A DNA stretch of 64,000 nt from DASQEH01 sp963765725 (GCA_963765725.1 CAVXXI010000003.1:992001-1056000); one strand, 5' to 3'; shown: positions 40,491 through 50,139, numbered from the stretch's first letter. Notes: generated by a model from the letters alone, not told the origin. A program made the numbers and translations.

Positions 40491-41587
40491 GCACGCTGCG
40501 GAGGATGGGGATGGCGGTGCTCGCGCCGGTGGGCGCCCTGATAGCGGCGATGGTCATCACCAGCCTCGTCATCGCGCTGTCCGGCAGCTCGCCCGGCGAC
40601 TTCTGGAGAGTGATCTTCTCGCGCCCTGAGAACCGGCTGATCGTCAACATGATCAACCAGGCGGCTCTCATCTACATCGCGGGAACCGCCGCTGCGATCG
40701 GCTTCCGGATGAACCTGTTCAACATCGGCGTCGAGGGCCAGTACACGATCGCCTCGTACGCCGCTGCGAGCGTGGCAGGGCTGGCGCTGTTCCCCGGCAA
40801 GCTCAACATCGTGGTCGCCCTGGTCGTGGCCGTTGTCGTGGGGGCGGCGTGGGCCGGCATCGCGGGGGTCTTGAAGGTGACCCGAGGGGTGAGCGAGGTC
40901 ATCTCGACGATCATGCTCAACGCCATCGCGGTCACGCTGGCCGGCTACCTCCTCGACAAGTACGGCGAGCACGTGGGCAACGGGGTCCGGAGCACCGTCA
41001 TCCCGGGTGGCAGCCAGCTCGGGGGCTGGCAGCCGTTCACCGTCGCCGACGGGCCCATCTGGACCCTGACACCGCTCGCCGTGCTCGTCGGCGTCGGGTT
41101 CTGGGTGCTGCTCAACAAGACCCGGTTCGGGTTCGACCTGCGCGCCACCGGCGCCTCGCCGACCGCGGCCGTCGCGTCCGGGGTGAACGTGAACAAGATG
41201 GTCGTCGTCTCGATGCTGATCTCCGGCGGTGTCGCCGGGCTCATCTGGATGCCGGCGCTCTTCGGCTCGGCGCACTCGTACGGCACCGCGTTCCAGGCGG
41301 GCCTCGGGTTCATCGGCATCGCCGTGGCGCTGCTCGGCCGCAACCAGCCGGTCGGCATCGTCTTCGGCGCGCTGCTGTTCGCGTTCCTCGGTGAGCAGGC
41401 GAACCAGCTCACCTTCGAGACCGACATCTCCGTGAACGTCGTTCAGATCACCCAGGGCACGATCGTGCTGACCGTCGTCATCGCGTACGAGATCGTCCGG
41501 CGGTACCGGATCCGGCTCGAGCAGTCGTCGGTGGGCGCCTCGCCTCCCGCGGGTACCTCGCCCGAGCCGACGTCGGTGGCGGCATGA
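40487..41587 (+). CDS. nucleoside ABC transporter permease 1
   Basis: A 366-residue BPD-type permease of the RbsC/NupP class with about eight to ten hydrophobic segments. The core motif FRMNLFNIGVEGQYTIASYA lies near residue 75, and GVSEVISTIMLNAIAV near 134. The ATG overlaps the ATPase stop and its own stop overlaps the next permease start. The C-terminal 30 residues are a Pro/Ser-rich cytoplasmic tail. Confidence 0.92.
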
Positions 41588-42831
41588 CGACCGTCACGAG
41601 CCCACCCGAGGCGCGGCGGATGCGTACGGCTCAGTTCGCCAACACCTGGCTGCTGTTCGGCATCGGGGCCATCGTCTTGGTGTCGGCGGTACGCATCATC
41701 ACCGGCGCCGACGGCATCGACTCGCCCGGGACGATCCGCGCCGCCGTCATCGCGACGTGTCCGATCCTGATGGCGGCGCTGGGCGGGCTCTGGAGCGAGC
41801 GTTCCGGCGTGGTCAACATCGGGCTCGAAGGACAGATGATCCTGGGCACCTGGGGGTCGGCGTACTTCACGTACTACTACGGCCCGTGGGCGGGCGTACT
41901 CGGCGCGGCCGCGCTCGGTGCGATCGGCGGGCTCCTCCACGCCTTGGCGACCGTGACGTTCGGGGTGGACCACATCGTGTCCGGAGTGGCCATCAACCTC
42001 ATCGCGGCCGGCGCTGCGCAGTTCCTGGCGGAGACGTACTTCACCGGCCTGGAGGGCGGCGGGTTCAAGCAACTGACGGGCCTCGAGCAGCCTGGAACAC
42101 TGACGATCCCAGGGCTGTCCGACGCCATGAACCGCATCTCGGGACGCAACTGGTTCCTGGTCTCCGACGTCGCGTCACTCATCGCCGCGGTCACCGCAGG
42201 CCTGTCGCTGCTCACGGTACTCATCGCGGCCCTCGTCGTGGCGTCGGCCTGGGTCCTGTGGCGGACCTCGTTCGGCCTGCGCCTGCGCTCCTGCGGCGAG
42301 AACCCGGCCGCAGCGGAGAGTCTCGGCATCAACGTCTACCGGTACAAGTACATCGCCGTAATCGTGTCCGGGGCGATGGCCGGGATCGGCGGCTGCTTCC
42401 TCACGTTGGTCTCGTCGAGCGGCTTCACGGTCGGGCAGACGGGCGGTCGGGGCTACATCGGCCTCGCGGCGATGATCTTCGGCAACTGGCGCCCCGGCGG
42501 CATCGTCCTCGGTGCGCTGATGTTCGGTTACACCGACAGCCTCCAACTGCGAGACGCGGCGTCGGTCCACGCGCTCCTGCTGCTCGTCGCGATCGTCCTC
42601 ATCGCGGTGTCGGTGTGGCGGGCCCGCACTGCGCACCTGACCGCTGCGGCCGTGATGGGAGCGCTGGGAGTCGGCTTCCTGGTGTGGTACCTGCTCAGCA
42701 ACGAGGTGCCTCGCGACTTCACGGGCATGACGCCCTACGTCGTCACGCTGCTGGTGCTGGCCCTGGCGGCTCAGCGGCTGCGGATGCCGGCCGCCGACGG
42801 GCTGCGATATCGACGGGGGCAGTCGGTCTGA
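41584..42831 (+). CDS. nucleoside ABC transporter permease 2
   Basis: A 415-residue permease of the NupQ class, paired with the preceding subunit. It shows GLWSERSGVVNIGLEGQMIL near residue 62, FGVDHIVSGVAINLIAAG near 123, and GGRGYIGLAAMIFGNWRPGG near 284. Three extra hydrophobic segments occupy the C-terminal 90 residues. The stop overlaps the cdd start (TGATG), so transport is directly coupled to nucleoside breakdown. Confidence 0.92.
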   Translation: MTTVTSPPEARRMRTAQFANTWLLFGIGAIVLVSAVRIITGADGIDSPGTIRAAVIATCPILMAALGGLWSERSGVVNIGLEGQMILGTWGSAYFTYYYGPWAGVLGAAALGAIGGLLHALATVTFGVDHIVSGVAINLIAAGAAQFLAETYFTGLEGGGFKQLTGLEQPGTLTIPGLSDAMNRISGRNWFLVSDVASLIAAVTAGLSLLTVLIAALVVASAWVLWRTSFGLRLRSCGENPAAAESLGINVYRYKYIAVIVSGAMAGIGGCFLTLVSSSGFTVGQTGGRGYIGLAAMIFGNWRPGGIVLGALMFGYTDSLQLRDAASVHALLLLVAIVLIAVSVWRARTAHLTAAAVMGALGVGFLVWYLLSNEVPRDFTGMTPYVVTLLVLALAAQRLRMPAADGLRYRRGQSV

Positions 42832-43229
42832 TGGCTCAGGAGATCGACTGGCCGCGGCTTCGCGAAGCCGCCACTGAGGCGATGCACCACGCGTACGCGC
42901 CGTACTCCAACTTCGCCGTCGGCGCGGCCGCGCTCGTCGACGACGGTCGGGTGGTCGTCGGCTGCAACGTCGAGAACGCGTCGTACGGGCTCGGCCTCTG
43001 CGCGGAGTGCGGGCTCGTGTCGCAGCTGCACAGTACGGGCGGCGGGAGGCTCGTCGCGCTCGTGTGCGTCGACCGTTCGGGTGACGTGCTGATGCCGTGC
43101 GGACGGTGCCGGCAGCTGCTGTGGGAGAACGGCGGCCCGGCGATGCTGCTGGAGACGGCGGGCGGGGTGCGCTCCATGCAGGACGTCCTGCCCGACGCTT
43201 TCGGACCCGACGACCTGACCTCGAGATGA
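42831..43229 (+). CDS. cdd: cytidine deaminase
   Basis: A 132-residue tetrameric-type cytidine deaminase. It has YAPYSNFAVGAAALVDDGR near residue 21, the zinc site CAECG near 57 (Cys rather than His, with catalytic Glu), and the second zinc pair PCGRCRQLLW near 87. It deaminates cytidine and deoxycytidine taken up by the preceding transporter. The start overlaps the permease stop and the stop overlaps the P450 start. Confidence 0.93.
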   Translation: MAQEIDWPRLREAATEAMHHAYAPYSNFAVGAAALVDDGRVVVGCNVENASYGLGLCAECGLVSQLHSTGGGRLVALVCVDRSGDVLMPCGRCRQLLWENGGPAMLLETAGGVRSMQDVLPDAFGPDDLTSR

Positions 43230-44446
43230 GCAGTCGCCCGCGCTGCGAGCTGGACTTCACGTCCGCAGAGTTCATCCGCGACCCGTACCCGGCCCTGGCG
43301 GCGCAACGCGCACTCGGGCCGATCGGGTGGCACGACGACCTGCAGCTGTGGGTGGTCGTCTCCCACGAGCATTGCAGTGCCGTCCTGCGCGACCGGCGCC
43401 TCGGTCGCATCTGGAGCGACCGGCAGCCCGCCGAGCGTTACGCGCCGTTCAACCTGCTGCACCGTCACCAGATGATGGAGAACGAACCGCCGAACCACTC
43501 CCGGCTGCGTCGCAAGGTCTCGGCCGCCTTCGCCCGCAGGCACATCGAGCGGATGCGCCCGCGCGTGGTGGCGCTGGGCGCCGCGCTGCTCGACGAGGTG
43601 GGCGCCGAGCAGTTCGACGTGCTCGCGGCGTACGCCGAGCCGTTGCCCGTACAGGTCATCGCCGAGCTCCTGGGAGCCCCCGGCGCGGACGTCGCTCGCC
43701 TGCGCGCCTGGTCGCAGGCGATCGTGCGGATGTACGAGCCGACGATCCCGCCCGACGACGAAGCTGCCGCGGTCACGGCGAGCATCGAGTTCGCCGACTA
43801 CATGCGCGACCTCATCGCCGAGCGCCGGGCGCACCTGCGCGACGACCTGCTCAGCGACCTGATCGAGGCGCAGTCCGGCTCCGACGGGCTCACCGACGAC
43901 GAGGTGCTGGCCTCGGCGATCCTGCTGCTCAACGCGGGCCACGAGGCGTCGGTGAACGTGTTCGGCAACGGCCTCGCGTCGCTCCTGAGGGCCGACGGGC
44001 AGTGGTCGCGGCTCGTCCGGCGGGAGGTACCGGCGGAGACGGTCGTCGAGGAGATGCTGCGCTACGACTCGGCGCTGCAGCTCTTCGAGCGGACGGCCAC
44101 GACGGGCGTCGAGGTGGCAGGGCAGTCGATCCGCGAGGGTGAGCGGGTGGCCGTGCTACTCGGGTCGGCGAACCGCGACCAGTCCGTGTTCGACCGTGCG
44201 GAGACGTTCGACGCCGGGCGCGACCCCAACCCGCACCTCGCGTTCGGGGCCGGCCTGCACTTCTGTCTCGGCGCGCCGCTGGCGCGGATGGAGCTGGCCG
44301 AGTCGCTGCGGCTGCTGAGCGCGACGTACCCGGAACTGACGCTGGCAGACGCCGCTGAGCTGGAGCGGCGCCCGACCTTTGTGCTGCGCGGGTACAGCAG
44401 GATGCCCGTAGTTGCGGGAACGAGAGAGAAGGTGCGAGGTGGCTGA
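43226..44446 (+). CDS. cytochrome P450
   Basis: A 406-residue soluble bacterial P450. The heme-ligand motif FGAGLHFCLGAPLARME lies near residue 340, the ExxR helix near EEMLRYDS, and the I-helix motif LNAGHEAS near 236, with Ser replacing the usual oxygen-activating Thr. It overlaps cdd by ATGA and deoA by 8 bases, so it is translated as part of the nucleoside operon, an unexpected place for a monooxygenase. No ferredoxin partner is adjacent. Substrate is unknown; a nucleoside-derived or xenobiotic compound is possible but unsupported. Confidence 0.9.
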   Translation: MSSRPRCELDFTSAEFIRDPYPALAAQRALGPIGWHDDLQLWVVVSHEHCSAVLRDRRLGRIWSDRQPAERYAPFNLLHRHQMMENEPPNHSRLRRKVSAAFARRHIERMRPRVVALGAALLDEVGAEQFDVLAAYAEPLPVQVIAELLGAPGADVARLRAWSQAIVRMYEPTIPPDDEAAAVTASIEFADYMRDLIAERRAHLRDDLLSDLIEAQSGSDGLTDDEVLASAILLLNAGHEASVNVFGNGLASLLRADGQWSRLVRREVPAETVVEEMLRYDSALQLFERTATTGVEVAGQSIREGERVAVLLGSANRDQSVFDRAETFDAGRDPNPHLAFGAGLHFCLGAPLARMELAESLRLLSATYPELTLADAAELERRPTFVLRGYSRMPVVAGTREKVRGG

Positions 44447-45737
44447 GGCGTTCGACGCGGTCGACGTGATCGTGACCAAGCGAGACGGCGGTGAGCTGTC
44501 GGACGAGCAGATCGACTGGGTCGTGGACGCCTACACGCGAGGGGCGGTGGCCGACGAGCAGATGTCCGCGCTGGCGATGGCGATCCTGCTCAACGGCATG
44601 AGCCGGGGTGAGATCAGCCGGTGGACGACGGCGATGATCGCGAGCGGGATGCGCATGGATTTCTCGTCGCTGTCGAGGGACACCACCGACAAGCACTCGA
44701 CCGGTGGTGTCGGTGACAAGATCACCCTGCCGCTCGCGCCGCTGGTGGCCGCGTGCGGTGTGGCGGTGCCCCAGCTGTCCGGCCGCGGTCTCGGGCACAC
44801 CGGTGGCACCCTCGACAAGCTCGAGTCCATACCGGGCTGGAGGAGCGACCTGTCGTACGAGTCGATGCTCGAGCAGCTCGAGTCCGTGGGGGCCGTGATC
44901 TGCGCAGCGGGGTCGTCGCTGGCGCCCGCGGACAAGAAGCTGTACGCACTGAGGGACGTGACGGGCACTGTCGAGTCGATCCCCCTGATCGCGTCGTCGA
45001 TCATGAGCAAGAAGATCGCCGAGGGCACCGGCGCCCTGGTGCTCGACGTCAAGGTCGGGACCGGCGCGTTCATGACCAACCTCGACGACGCCCGGGAGCT
45101 GGCCGAGACGATGGTCCAGCTGGGCACCGACGCGGGCGTGACCACGGTGGCTCTGCTTACCGACATGTCCACCCCGCTCGGGCGTACCGCCGGCAACGCC
45201 GTCGAGGTACAGGAGTCGCTCGACGTCCTCGCCGGTGGCGGTCCGTCCGACGTGGTGGAGCTGACGTTGGCGCTTGCCCGGGAGATGCTGGCGGCGGCCG
45301 GCCACGACGACGTCGACCCCGCCGACCGACTGGCGGACGGTTCGGCGATGGACGTCTGGCGCTCGATGATCGCCGCGCAGGGCGGAGACACCGACGCCGA
45401 GCTGCCGCAGGCGAAGGAGAGCTCGGTCGTGCCGGCTCCGTCGACGGGCGTGCTCACGCGCCTCGACGCCCGGGCGGTCGGAGTGGCGGCCTGGAGGTGT
45501 GGGGCCGGGCGCAGCCGCAAGGAGGACCCGGTACAGGCGGGAGCGGGGGTGGTCATGCACGCCAAGCCCGGCGACCGGGTGCGCGAGGGGGAGCCGCTGC
45601 TGACGCTGCTGAGCGACGACGAGGACCGGTTCGCCCGGGCCGAGGAGGCGCTGGCCGGTGGGTACGACGTCAGCGACTCCGAGGACGCCCATCAGGCGGC
45701 TGTCGACGTTGTCCTGGACCGGATCCAGGCGCGTTAG
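44439..45737 (+). CDS. deoA: thymidine phosphorylase
   Basis: A 432-residue pyrimidine nucleoside phosphorylase: IVTKRDGGELSDEQIDWVV near residue 9, the phosphate-binding KHSTGGVGDKI near 85, SGRGLGHTGGTLDKLESIPG near 110-129, and SSIMSKKIAEGTGALVLDVK near 180-199. It cleaves thymidine or uridine to base and (deoxy)ribose-1-phosphate, feeding the phosphomutase/DeoC branch further downstream. GTG 44439 overlaps the P450 stop by 8 bases. The first repeat unit starts immediately after its TAG stop. Confidence 0.94.
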   Translation: MAEAFDAVDVIVTKRDGGELSDEQIDWVVDAYTRGAVADEQMSALAMAILLNGMSRGEISRWTTAMIASGMRMDFSSLSRDTTDKHSTGGVGDKITLPLAPLVAACGVAVPQLSGRGLGHTGGTLDKLESIPGWRSDLSYESMLEQLESVGAVICAAGSSLAPADKKLYALRDVTGTVESIPLIASSIMSKKIAEGTGALVLDVKVGTGAFMTNLDDARELAETMVQLGTDAGVTTVALLTDMSTPLGRTAGNAVEVQESLDVLAGGGPSDVVELTLALAREMLAAAGHDDVDPADRLADGSAMDVWRSMIAAQGGDTDAELPQAKESSVVPAPSTGVLTRLDARAVGVAAWRCGAGRSRKEDPVQAGAGVVMHAKPGDRVREGEPLLTLLSDDEDRFARAEEALAGGYDVSDSEDAHQAAVDVVLDRIQAR

Positions 45738-45846
45738 CCGACCGGGCGCCAAATGTCGGGCCGAGAGGCCACAAATGTCGGGCCGAGAGGTCACAGATGT
45801 CGGCTCGAGAGGCCGAGAATGTGCCGCCGAGAAGGCCAAGAAATCT
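45738..45846 (+). repeat. 22-nt repeat array, 5 units, downstream of deoA
   Basis: Units start at 45738, 45760, 45782, 45804 and 45826. The forms are GCCGACCGGGCGCCAAATGT, GGCCGAGAGGCCACAAATGT and similar, each plus two bases. The first unit starts at the base after the deoA stop. It is the subtype with an AAATGTC tail and follows deoA polarity. Confidence 0.85.
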
Positions 45847-45937
45847 TGCTGGGTGGGCGAACACTCCACTCGCGTGCGGTTGCACGACTGGGAACGGCGC
45901 CACGTCAACTGTGGGACAACGCGCTCCTGCAGGGAGC

Positions 45938-46090
45938 CGGTAGTCTGCGCCCGCTCGACCAGACATTCCTGACCGCTGGACCCGACCATTCCCGCCCGCT
46001 CGACCCGGCACCTGACCCCTCGACCGGACATTTCCGCCCCTCGAGCCGACATTCCTGCCCGCTCGACCGGACATTCTGCACCGCTCGACG
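45938..46090 (-). repeat. 22-nt repeat array, about 7 units of 20-23 nt, downstream of maoC
   Basis: Read on the minus strand from the maoC-like gene, units of the form GGTCGAGCGGGCAGGAATGT plus CG follow one another with lengths 22, 22, 21, 20, 23, 22 and 23. It faces the deoA array in the same gap, separated by about 90 bases in which I see nothing else. Confidence 0.82.
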
Positions 46091-46110
46091 GAGACACTTC
46101 CTACGCGGCG

Positions 46111-46563
46111 TCAGGCGAGCAGGGTGAGCGTCTGCGCGACGAGGGCCGGCTTGTCGCTGCCCTCGATCTCGACCGTCACCGAGACAGTAACCTGCGTTCC
46201 CGTCCCGGACGGCCGGACGGCGACCAGCTCCGCACCCGCTCGGACCCGGCTGTCGACAGGGACCGGGGCGAGGAAACGGACCCGGTCGGAGCCGTAGTTG
46301 ATCCGGACCGGCCAGGCGGGGTAGTCCACCAGGTCGCGGAGCAGGCGGGGGACAAGAGACAGGGTCAGGAACCCGTGGGCGATCGTGGTGCCGAACGGCC
46401 CGGCCGCGGCCCGCTCTCGGTCGACGTGGATCCACTGGTGGTCGCCGGTGGCGTCGGCGAAGGTGTCGATACGGTGCTGGTCGACGGTGAGCCAGTCGCT
46501 GAAGCCCAGGTGCGTACCGACGGCGGCAGCGAGATCGTCGGCGCTGCGGAAGATATGCGTCAT
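46111..46563 (-). CDS. MaoC-like hydratase
   Basis: A 150-residue hot-dog-fold protein of the MaoC/(R)-specific enoyl-CoA hydratase type. It has the catalytic pair region FADATGDHQWIHVD near residue 36 (Asp and His) and AHGFLTLSLVPRLL near 62. It probably hydrates enoyl-CoA substrates. The reductase-like SDR gene directly upstream on the same strand, 63 bases away, suggests a shared fatty acid or polyester-type pathway. Confidence 0.85.
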   Translation of the reverse strand: MTHIFRSADDLAAAVGTHLGFSDWLTVDQHRIDTFADATGDHQWIHVDRERAAAGPFGTTIAHGFLTLSLVPRLLRDLVDYPAWPVRINYGSDRVRFLAPVPVDSRVRAGAELVAVRPSGTGTQVTVSVTVEIEGSDKPALVAQTLTLLA

Positions 46564-46626
46564 GCCGAGACGTCAATGCATGCTCGACACGCCGGACATT
46601 GCGGGCCGCTGGTGAGGAGTCGCGGG

Positions 46627-47394
46627 TCAGGCACGGGGGCCGCCGGCGACGTACAGGACCTGGCCGGACACGAACGACGCGCCCTCGCTGACGAAGAACG
46701 AGACGGCGTGCGCGATGTCGTCGGGGATGCCGACGCGGGGGACCGGCGTTTCGGCGGCGCGTGCGGCCTGGAAGTCCTCGAAGCTCACGCCGAGCCGCTC
46801 CGCGGTCGCGGCGGTCATGTCGGTGACGATGAAACCAGGTGCGATCGCGTTGGCCGTGACGCCGAACTTCCCGAGCTCCAGGGCCAGCGTCTTCGTGAAG
46901 CCCTGCATGCCGGCCTTTGCGGCGGCGTAGTTGGCCTGGCCGCGGTTGCCGAGCGCGGACGTGCTCGACAGGTTCACGATCCGCCCCCAGCCCGCCGATG
47001 TCATGTACGACTGCGTCGCTCGGCTCATCAGGAACGCGCCCCGGAGGTGTACGGCCAGCACGGAGTCCCAGTCGTCCTCCGTCATCTTGAACAGCAGGTT
47101 GTCGCGCGTGATGCCGGCGTTGTTGACGAGGACGGTCGGCGGCCCCAGCTCGTCGGCGACCCGCGCCACCGCGGCCTCGACGGCCCTCGCGTCGACGACG
47201 TCCACACCGACGGCGACCGCTCGACGTCCGGAGCCGGTGACTGCCTCGACGGTGCCGGCGCAGGCGGACTCGTCGAGGTCGAGGACCGCGACATCGAAAC
47301 CATCGGTGCCGAGCCGTCGAGCGACGGCCGCTCCGATGCCCCGGGCGGCGCCTGTGACGATCGCAACGCGTTGTTCACTCGTGTCCATGCGCAA
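46627..47394 (-). CDS. SDR family oxidoreductase, FabG-like
   Basis: A 255-residue short-chain dehydrogenase: cofactor motif VTGAARGIG near residue 14, NNAGITRDNLLFKM near 89, catalytic Ser in NLSSTSALG and YAAAKAG (Tyr and Lys) near 155. NAGITRDNLL and the overall pattern match 3-oxoacyl-ACP/CoA reductases. Partner of the MaoC-like hydratase downstream. ATG 47388 is an equally good start. Divergent from the adenosine deaminase gene across 40 bases. Confidence 0.87.
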   Translation of the reverse strand: MRMDTSEQRVAIVTGAARGIGAAVARRLGTDGFDVAVLDLDESACAGTVEAVTGSGRRAVAVGVDVVDARAVEAAVARVADELGPPTVLVNNAGITRDNLLFKMTEDDWDSVLAVHLRGAFLMSRATQSYMTSAGWGRIVNLSSTSALGNRGQANYAAAKAGMQGFTKTLALELGKFGVTANAIAPGFIVTDMTAATAERLGVSFEDFQAARAAETPVPRVGIPDDIAHAVSFFVSEGASFVSGQVLYVAGGPRA

Positions 47395-47434
47395 ACCTCT
47401 CTGACGGGGCGGGATTCCCTGGGAGGATATCGAG

Positions 47435-48523
47435 GTGCATCAAGCGACCGACCAGCGCTTCGTCGAAGCCCCGAAGGCTCTCCTCCACGACCACCTCGAC
47501 GGCGGGCTGCGGCCCGAGACGGTCATCGACATCTCCGACGCGGTCGGTCACGAGCTGCCGACGGACGACCCTGCGGAGCTCGACAGGTGGTTCGTCGACG
47601 CGGCGAACTCCGGCAGCCTCGTGCGCTATCTCGAGACGTTCGAGCACACGGTCGCCGTCATGCAGCGGCCCGACGACCTGCGCCGCGTGGCGCGGGAGTG
47701 CGTCGAGGACCTGTCGGCCGACGGAGTGGTGTACGCGGAGGTCCGGTACGCCCCGGAGCAGCACCTGACGGCCGGGCTGAGTCTCGACGAGGTGGTGGAG
47801 GCCGTCCAGGCGGGCTTCGACGAGGCCGTCGCAGCGGCTGCGGCCGCGGGCCGGCGGATCGTCGTACGGCAGCTGCTCACGGCTCTGCGGCACGCCGCCA
47901 ACTCGGGCGAGATCGCCGAGCTCGCCGTGCGGCACCGCGACCGCGGGGTCGCCGGCTTCGACATCGCCGGGCGCCGAGGCGGGCTTCCCGCCGACTCGCC
48001 ACCTCAACGCCTTCGAGTACCTGCAGCGCGAGAACTTCCACTTCACGATCCATGCCGGGGAGGCGTTCGGGCTGCCGTCGATCTGGCAGGCCCTGCAGTG
48101 GTGCGGCGCCGAGCGGCTGGGCCACGGCGTGCGCATCGTCGACGACATCCGAGGCGACCCCGGCGGGCCTGCACCTCGGCCGGCTGGCGTCCTACGTGCG
48201 TGACCGCCGGGTCCCGCTGGAGATGTGCCCGTCGTCGAACCTGCAGACCGGCGCGGCCGGGTCGATCGTCGAGCACCCGATCGGCATGCTGACCGCAGCT
48301 GCGGTTCCGGGTCACGGTCAACACCGACAACCGGCTGATGAGCGGCACGTCGCTGAGCCGGGAGATGGAGCTGCTGTCGAGCGCGTTCGGCTACGACCTC
48401 GACGACATGCGGTGGTTCACGATCAACGCGATGAAGAGCGCGTTCCTGCCGTTCGACGAGCGCCTGCACCTGATCGAGCGGGTGATCAAGCCCGGCTACG
48501 CGGCGCTGACGATCCCTCACTAG
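47435..48523 (+). pseudogene. add: adenosine deaminase, interrupted by three frameshifts
   Basis: The frames reassemble into a full adenosine deaminase of about 361 residues: zinc motif LLHDHLDGGLRPET near residue 14, FHFTIHAGEAFGLPS, PLEMCPSSNLQTGA, and RVTVNTDNRLMSGT. Apparent single-base insertions lie near 47970 (CCGGGCGCCG), at 48149-48150 (ATCCGAGG) and near 48293 (GACCGCAG). Because there are three, the last segment returns to the first frame. GTG 47435 has GGGAGG upstream. It deaminates adenosine and deoxyadenosine, fitting the salvage locus. Confidence 0.87.
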
Positions 48524-49111
48524 CCAGGCCCCGGATGTGGGCCGCCGCCTCCCGAGGCGTCATCGCCACGGCACCCCCTGGCCTCGAGAGCGGCCACGAT
48601 CGCCGGCTCCCGGCGGGCCAGCCGCCAGCCCCGCCTGAGCAGGACGCCCGGCGGCTTGCGGTGCTCGCGGAGGTCCCGGGAGAGCCGCAGCACGAAGGTG
48701 ACCCAGCGGGAGCGGCGTACACAGATCGCGGACTCCAGTAGTCCCGCGTCACGACACCTGCCGACGAGCTCCGCTGCGAAGATGCCTTCGGCGACGAGGT
48801 ATCGGGCCGTACCGAGGACGAGCTCCTGGGAGCCCGTCCGGGCATTGCGCGCTGATGTCGTAGACCGGTGCCCGGGTGGTTCCGGTCGTACAGAGCTCGT
48901 GCAGCGACTGCAGAGCGGCGTCGAGGTCCCAGGCCGCCGGGTCGTCCCAGTCGACGAGGCCAGTGTCGCGGCGCGGAAGCGTCGGGTCGGAGCCGTTCTT
49001 GTAGAAGTCGTCCAGGGCCATCACCGGCAGCGCCGAACGGCGTGCCAGTCGGGTCTTGCCGGCCCCGGACGGCCCGGCCAGCAGAATCACTCGGGCTGCC
49101 ACGGCGTCCAT
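48486..49111 (-). pseudogene. uridine kinase-like P-loop protein, frameshifted
   Basis: The N-terminal frame has the P-loop ILLAGPSGAGKTRLARR and MALDDFYKNGSD typical of uridine kinase relatives, then VYDISA. Dropping one base at 48847 continues with NARTGSQELVLGTARYLVAE and GIFAAELVGRCRDAG. A second apparent insertion near 48567 would give the C-terminus MTPREAAAHIRG ending at 48486; without it the protein stops at 48520. It presumably phosphorylates a nucleoside, consistent with neighbours. It overlaps the 3' end of add tail to tail. Confidence 0.78.
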
Positions 49112-49171
49112 CCTGCCGTTCGGCCCGGGCGGTCCGTACGCCCGGTCGGCCGGTCGGGCCGGTCACACCGC

Positions 49172-49978
49172 TCATGTAGGGAGGGAGAGCGTCCAGCTCT
49201 GCCCGGTGTCGACGAAACCAAGGGCCGTGTACAGCCTGAGGGCGCGCGTGTTCTGGTGGCTCACCGCGAGCGAGACCCCGCTGAGGCCCGCCGACCGGGC
49301 GGCCGCCAGGGCTCCACCGAGCAGGGCGGCGCCGACCCCGCGCACCGAACTGGTCGGGTCGCGGAAGATGTCGATGACCCAGGGGCCGCCGTCGGGCGGC
49401 GTTCCGTCGCGGTCGACGACGAGGCAGGCTCCCACGATCTGTCCGGCGTGGATGGCCACGCGCGACACCTGCATGAGCGGTCCGAGCAGCTCGCCCCGGC
49501 CGATCGCGCGGATGTGCTCCACGGCCGCGGACACGTCGTCGTCGGTGTGGTCGACGTGGCCAACCGGGTAGGCGGCGTGGTGCAGCTCGCCGAGACGCTG
49601 CGCGTGCCGGCTCAGCTGTCCGGCGGTCAGCGGCTCGATGGCGAGCTCGGGGTCGTCGGCCGCGCTGGGGACCAGGTGCTCGAGGGGGTGGCTCAGTGTG
49701 TGCGCGTGGCGGAGCTGTACCGCGCCCGCGGCCTCGAGGGACCGGGCCAGCTCCTCGTCCGACGTCGAGAACGCATAGCCGCGCAGGCGGTCGGTCACCG
49801 CGGCCAAGGTCGCGTCGACAGGCGCCGACGCGGGTCGCCAGGCGCCGTCGGCCCAAGGGCGTCCGTCGCGGGCGTCCTGCGACTCGGAGTAGACCAGCAG
49901 CAGGCCGCCGCTGCCGTCGTACAGGCGGGTCCGGTCCGGCCAGCTCGCGAACGGGTCCCCATCCGTCCCCACTGCCAC
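49172..49978 (-). CDS. GNAT family N-acetyltransferase (MshD-like layout)
   Basis: A 268-residue protein. The C-terminal half is a GNAT domain: HIRAIGRGELLGPLMQVSRV, the acetyl-CoA-binding RGVGAALLGGALAAARSAG near residue 214, and NTRALRLYTALGFVDTG near 244. The N-terminal half resembles a degenerate second GNAT fold. The substrate is unknown. Its 5' end, at 49978, borders a repeat array that points away from it. Confidence 0.78.
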   Translation of the reverse strand: MAVGTDGDPFASWPDRTRLYDGSGGLLLVYSESQDARDGRPWADGAWRPASAPVDATLAAVTDRLRGYAFSTSDEELARSLEAAGAVQLRHAHTLSHPLEHLVPSAADDPELAIEPLTAGQLSRHAQRLGELHHAAYPVGHVDHTDDDVSAAVEHIRAIGRGELLGPLMQVSRVAIHAGQIVGACLVVDRDGTPPDGGPWVIDIFRDPTSSVRGVGAALLGGALAAARSAGLSGVSLAVSHQNTRALRLYTALGFVDTGQSWTLSLPT

Positions 49979-49986
49979 CCCCTGCC

Positions 49987-50130
49987 GCTCAAAAGGCCAA
50001 GTATGTCCCGTCGAGCGGCCAGGTAGTCCCGTCGAGCGGTCAGGTAGTTCCCGTCCAGGGGTCAGGTAGTTCCCGTCCAGGGGTCAGGTAGTTCCCGTCC
50101 AGGGGTCAGGTAGTTCCCGTCCAGGGGTCC
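49987..50130 (+). repeat. 22-nt repeat array, 6-7 units, not behind a plus-strand gene
   Basis: Plus-strand units CGTCGAGCGGTCAGGTAGTT and CGTCCAGGGGTCAGGTAGTT (plus CC) repeat with about 22-nt spacing; several late units are identical. It has the TCAGGT-type tail. This is the only array whose polarity does not follow a gene; it lies upstream of the GNAT gene and meets the next array head to head. Confidence 0.88.
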
Positions 50131-50139
50131 CGGCATTTG

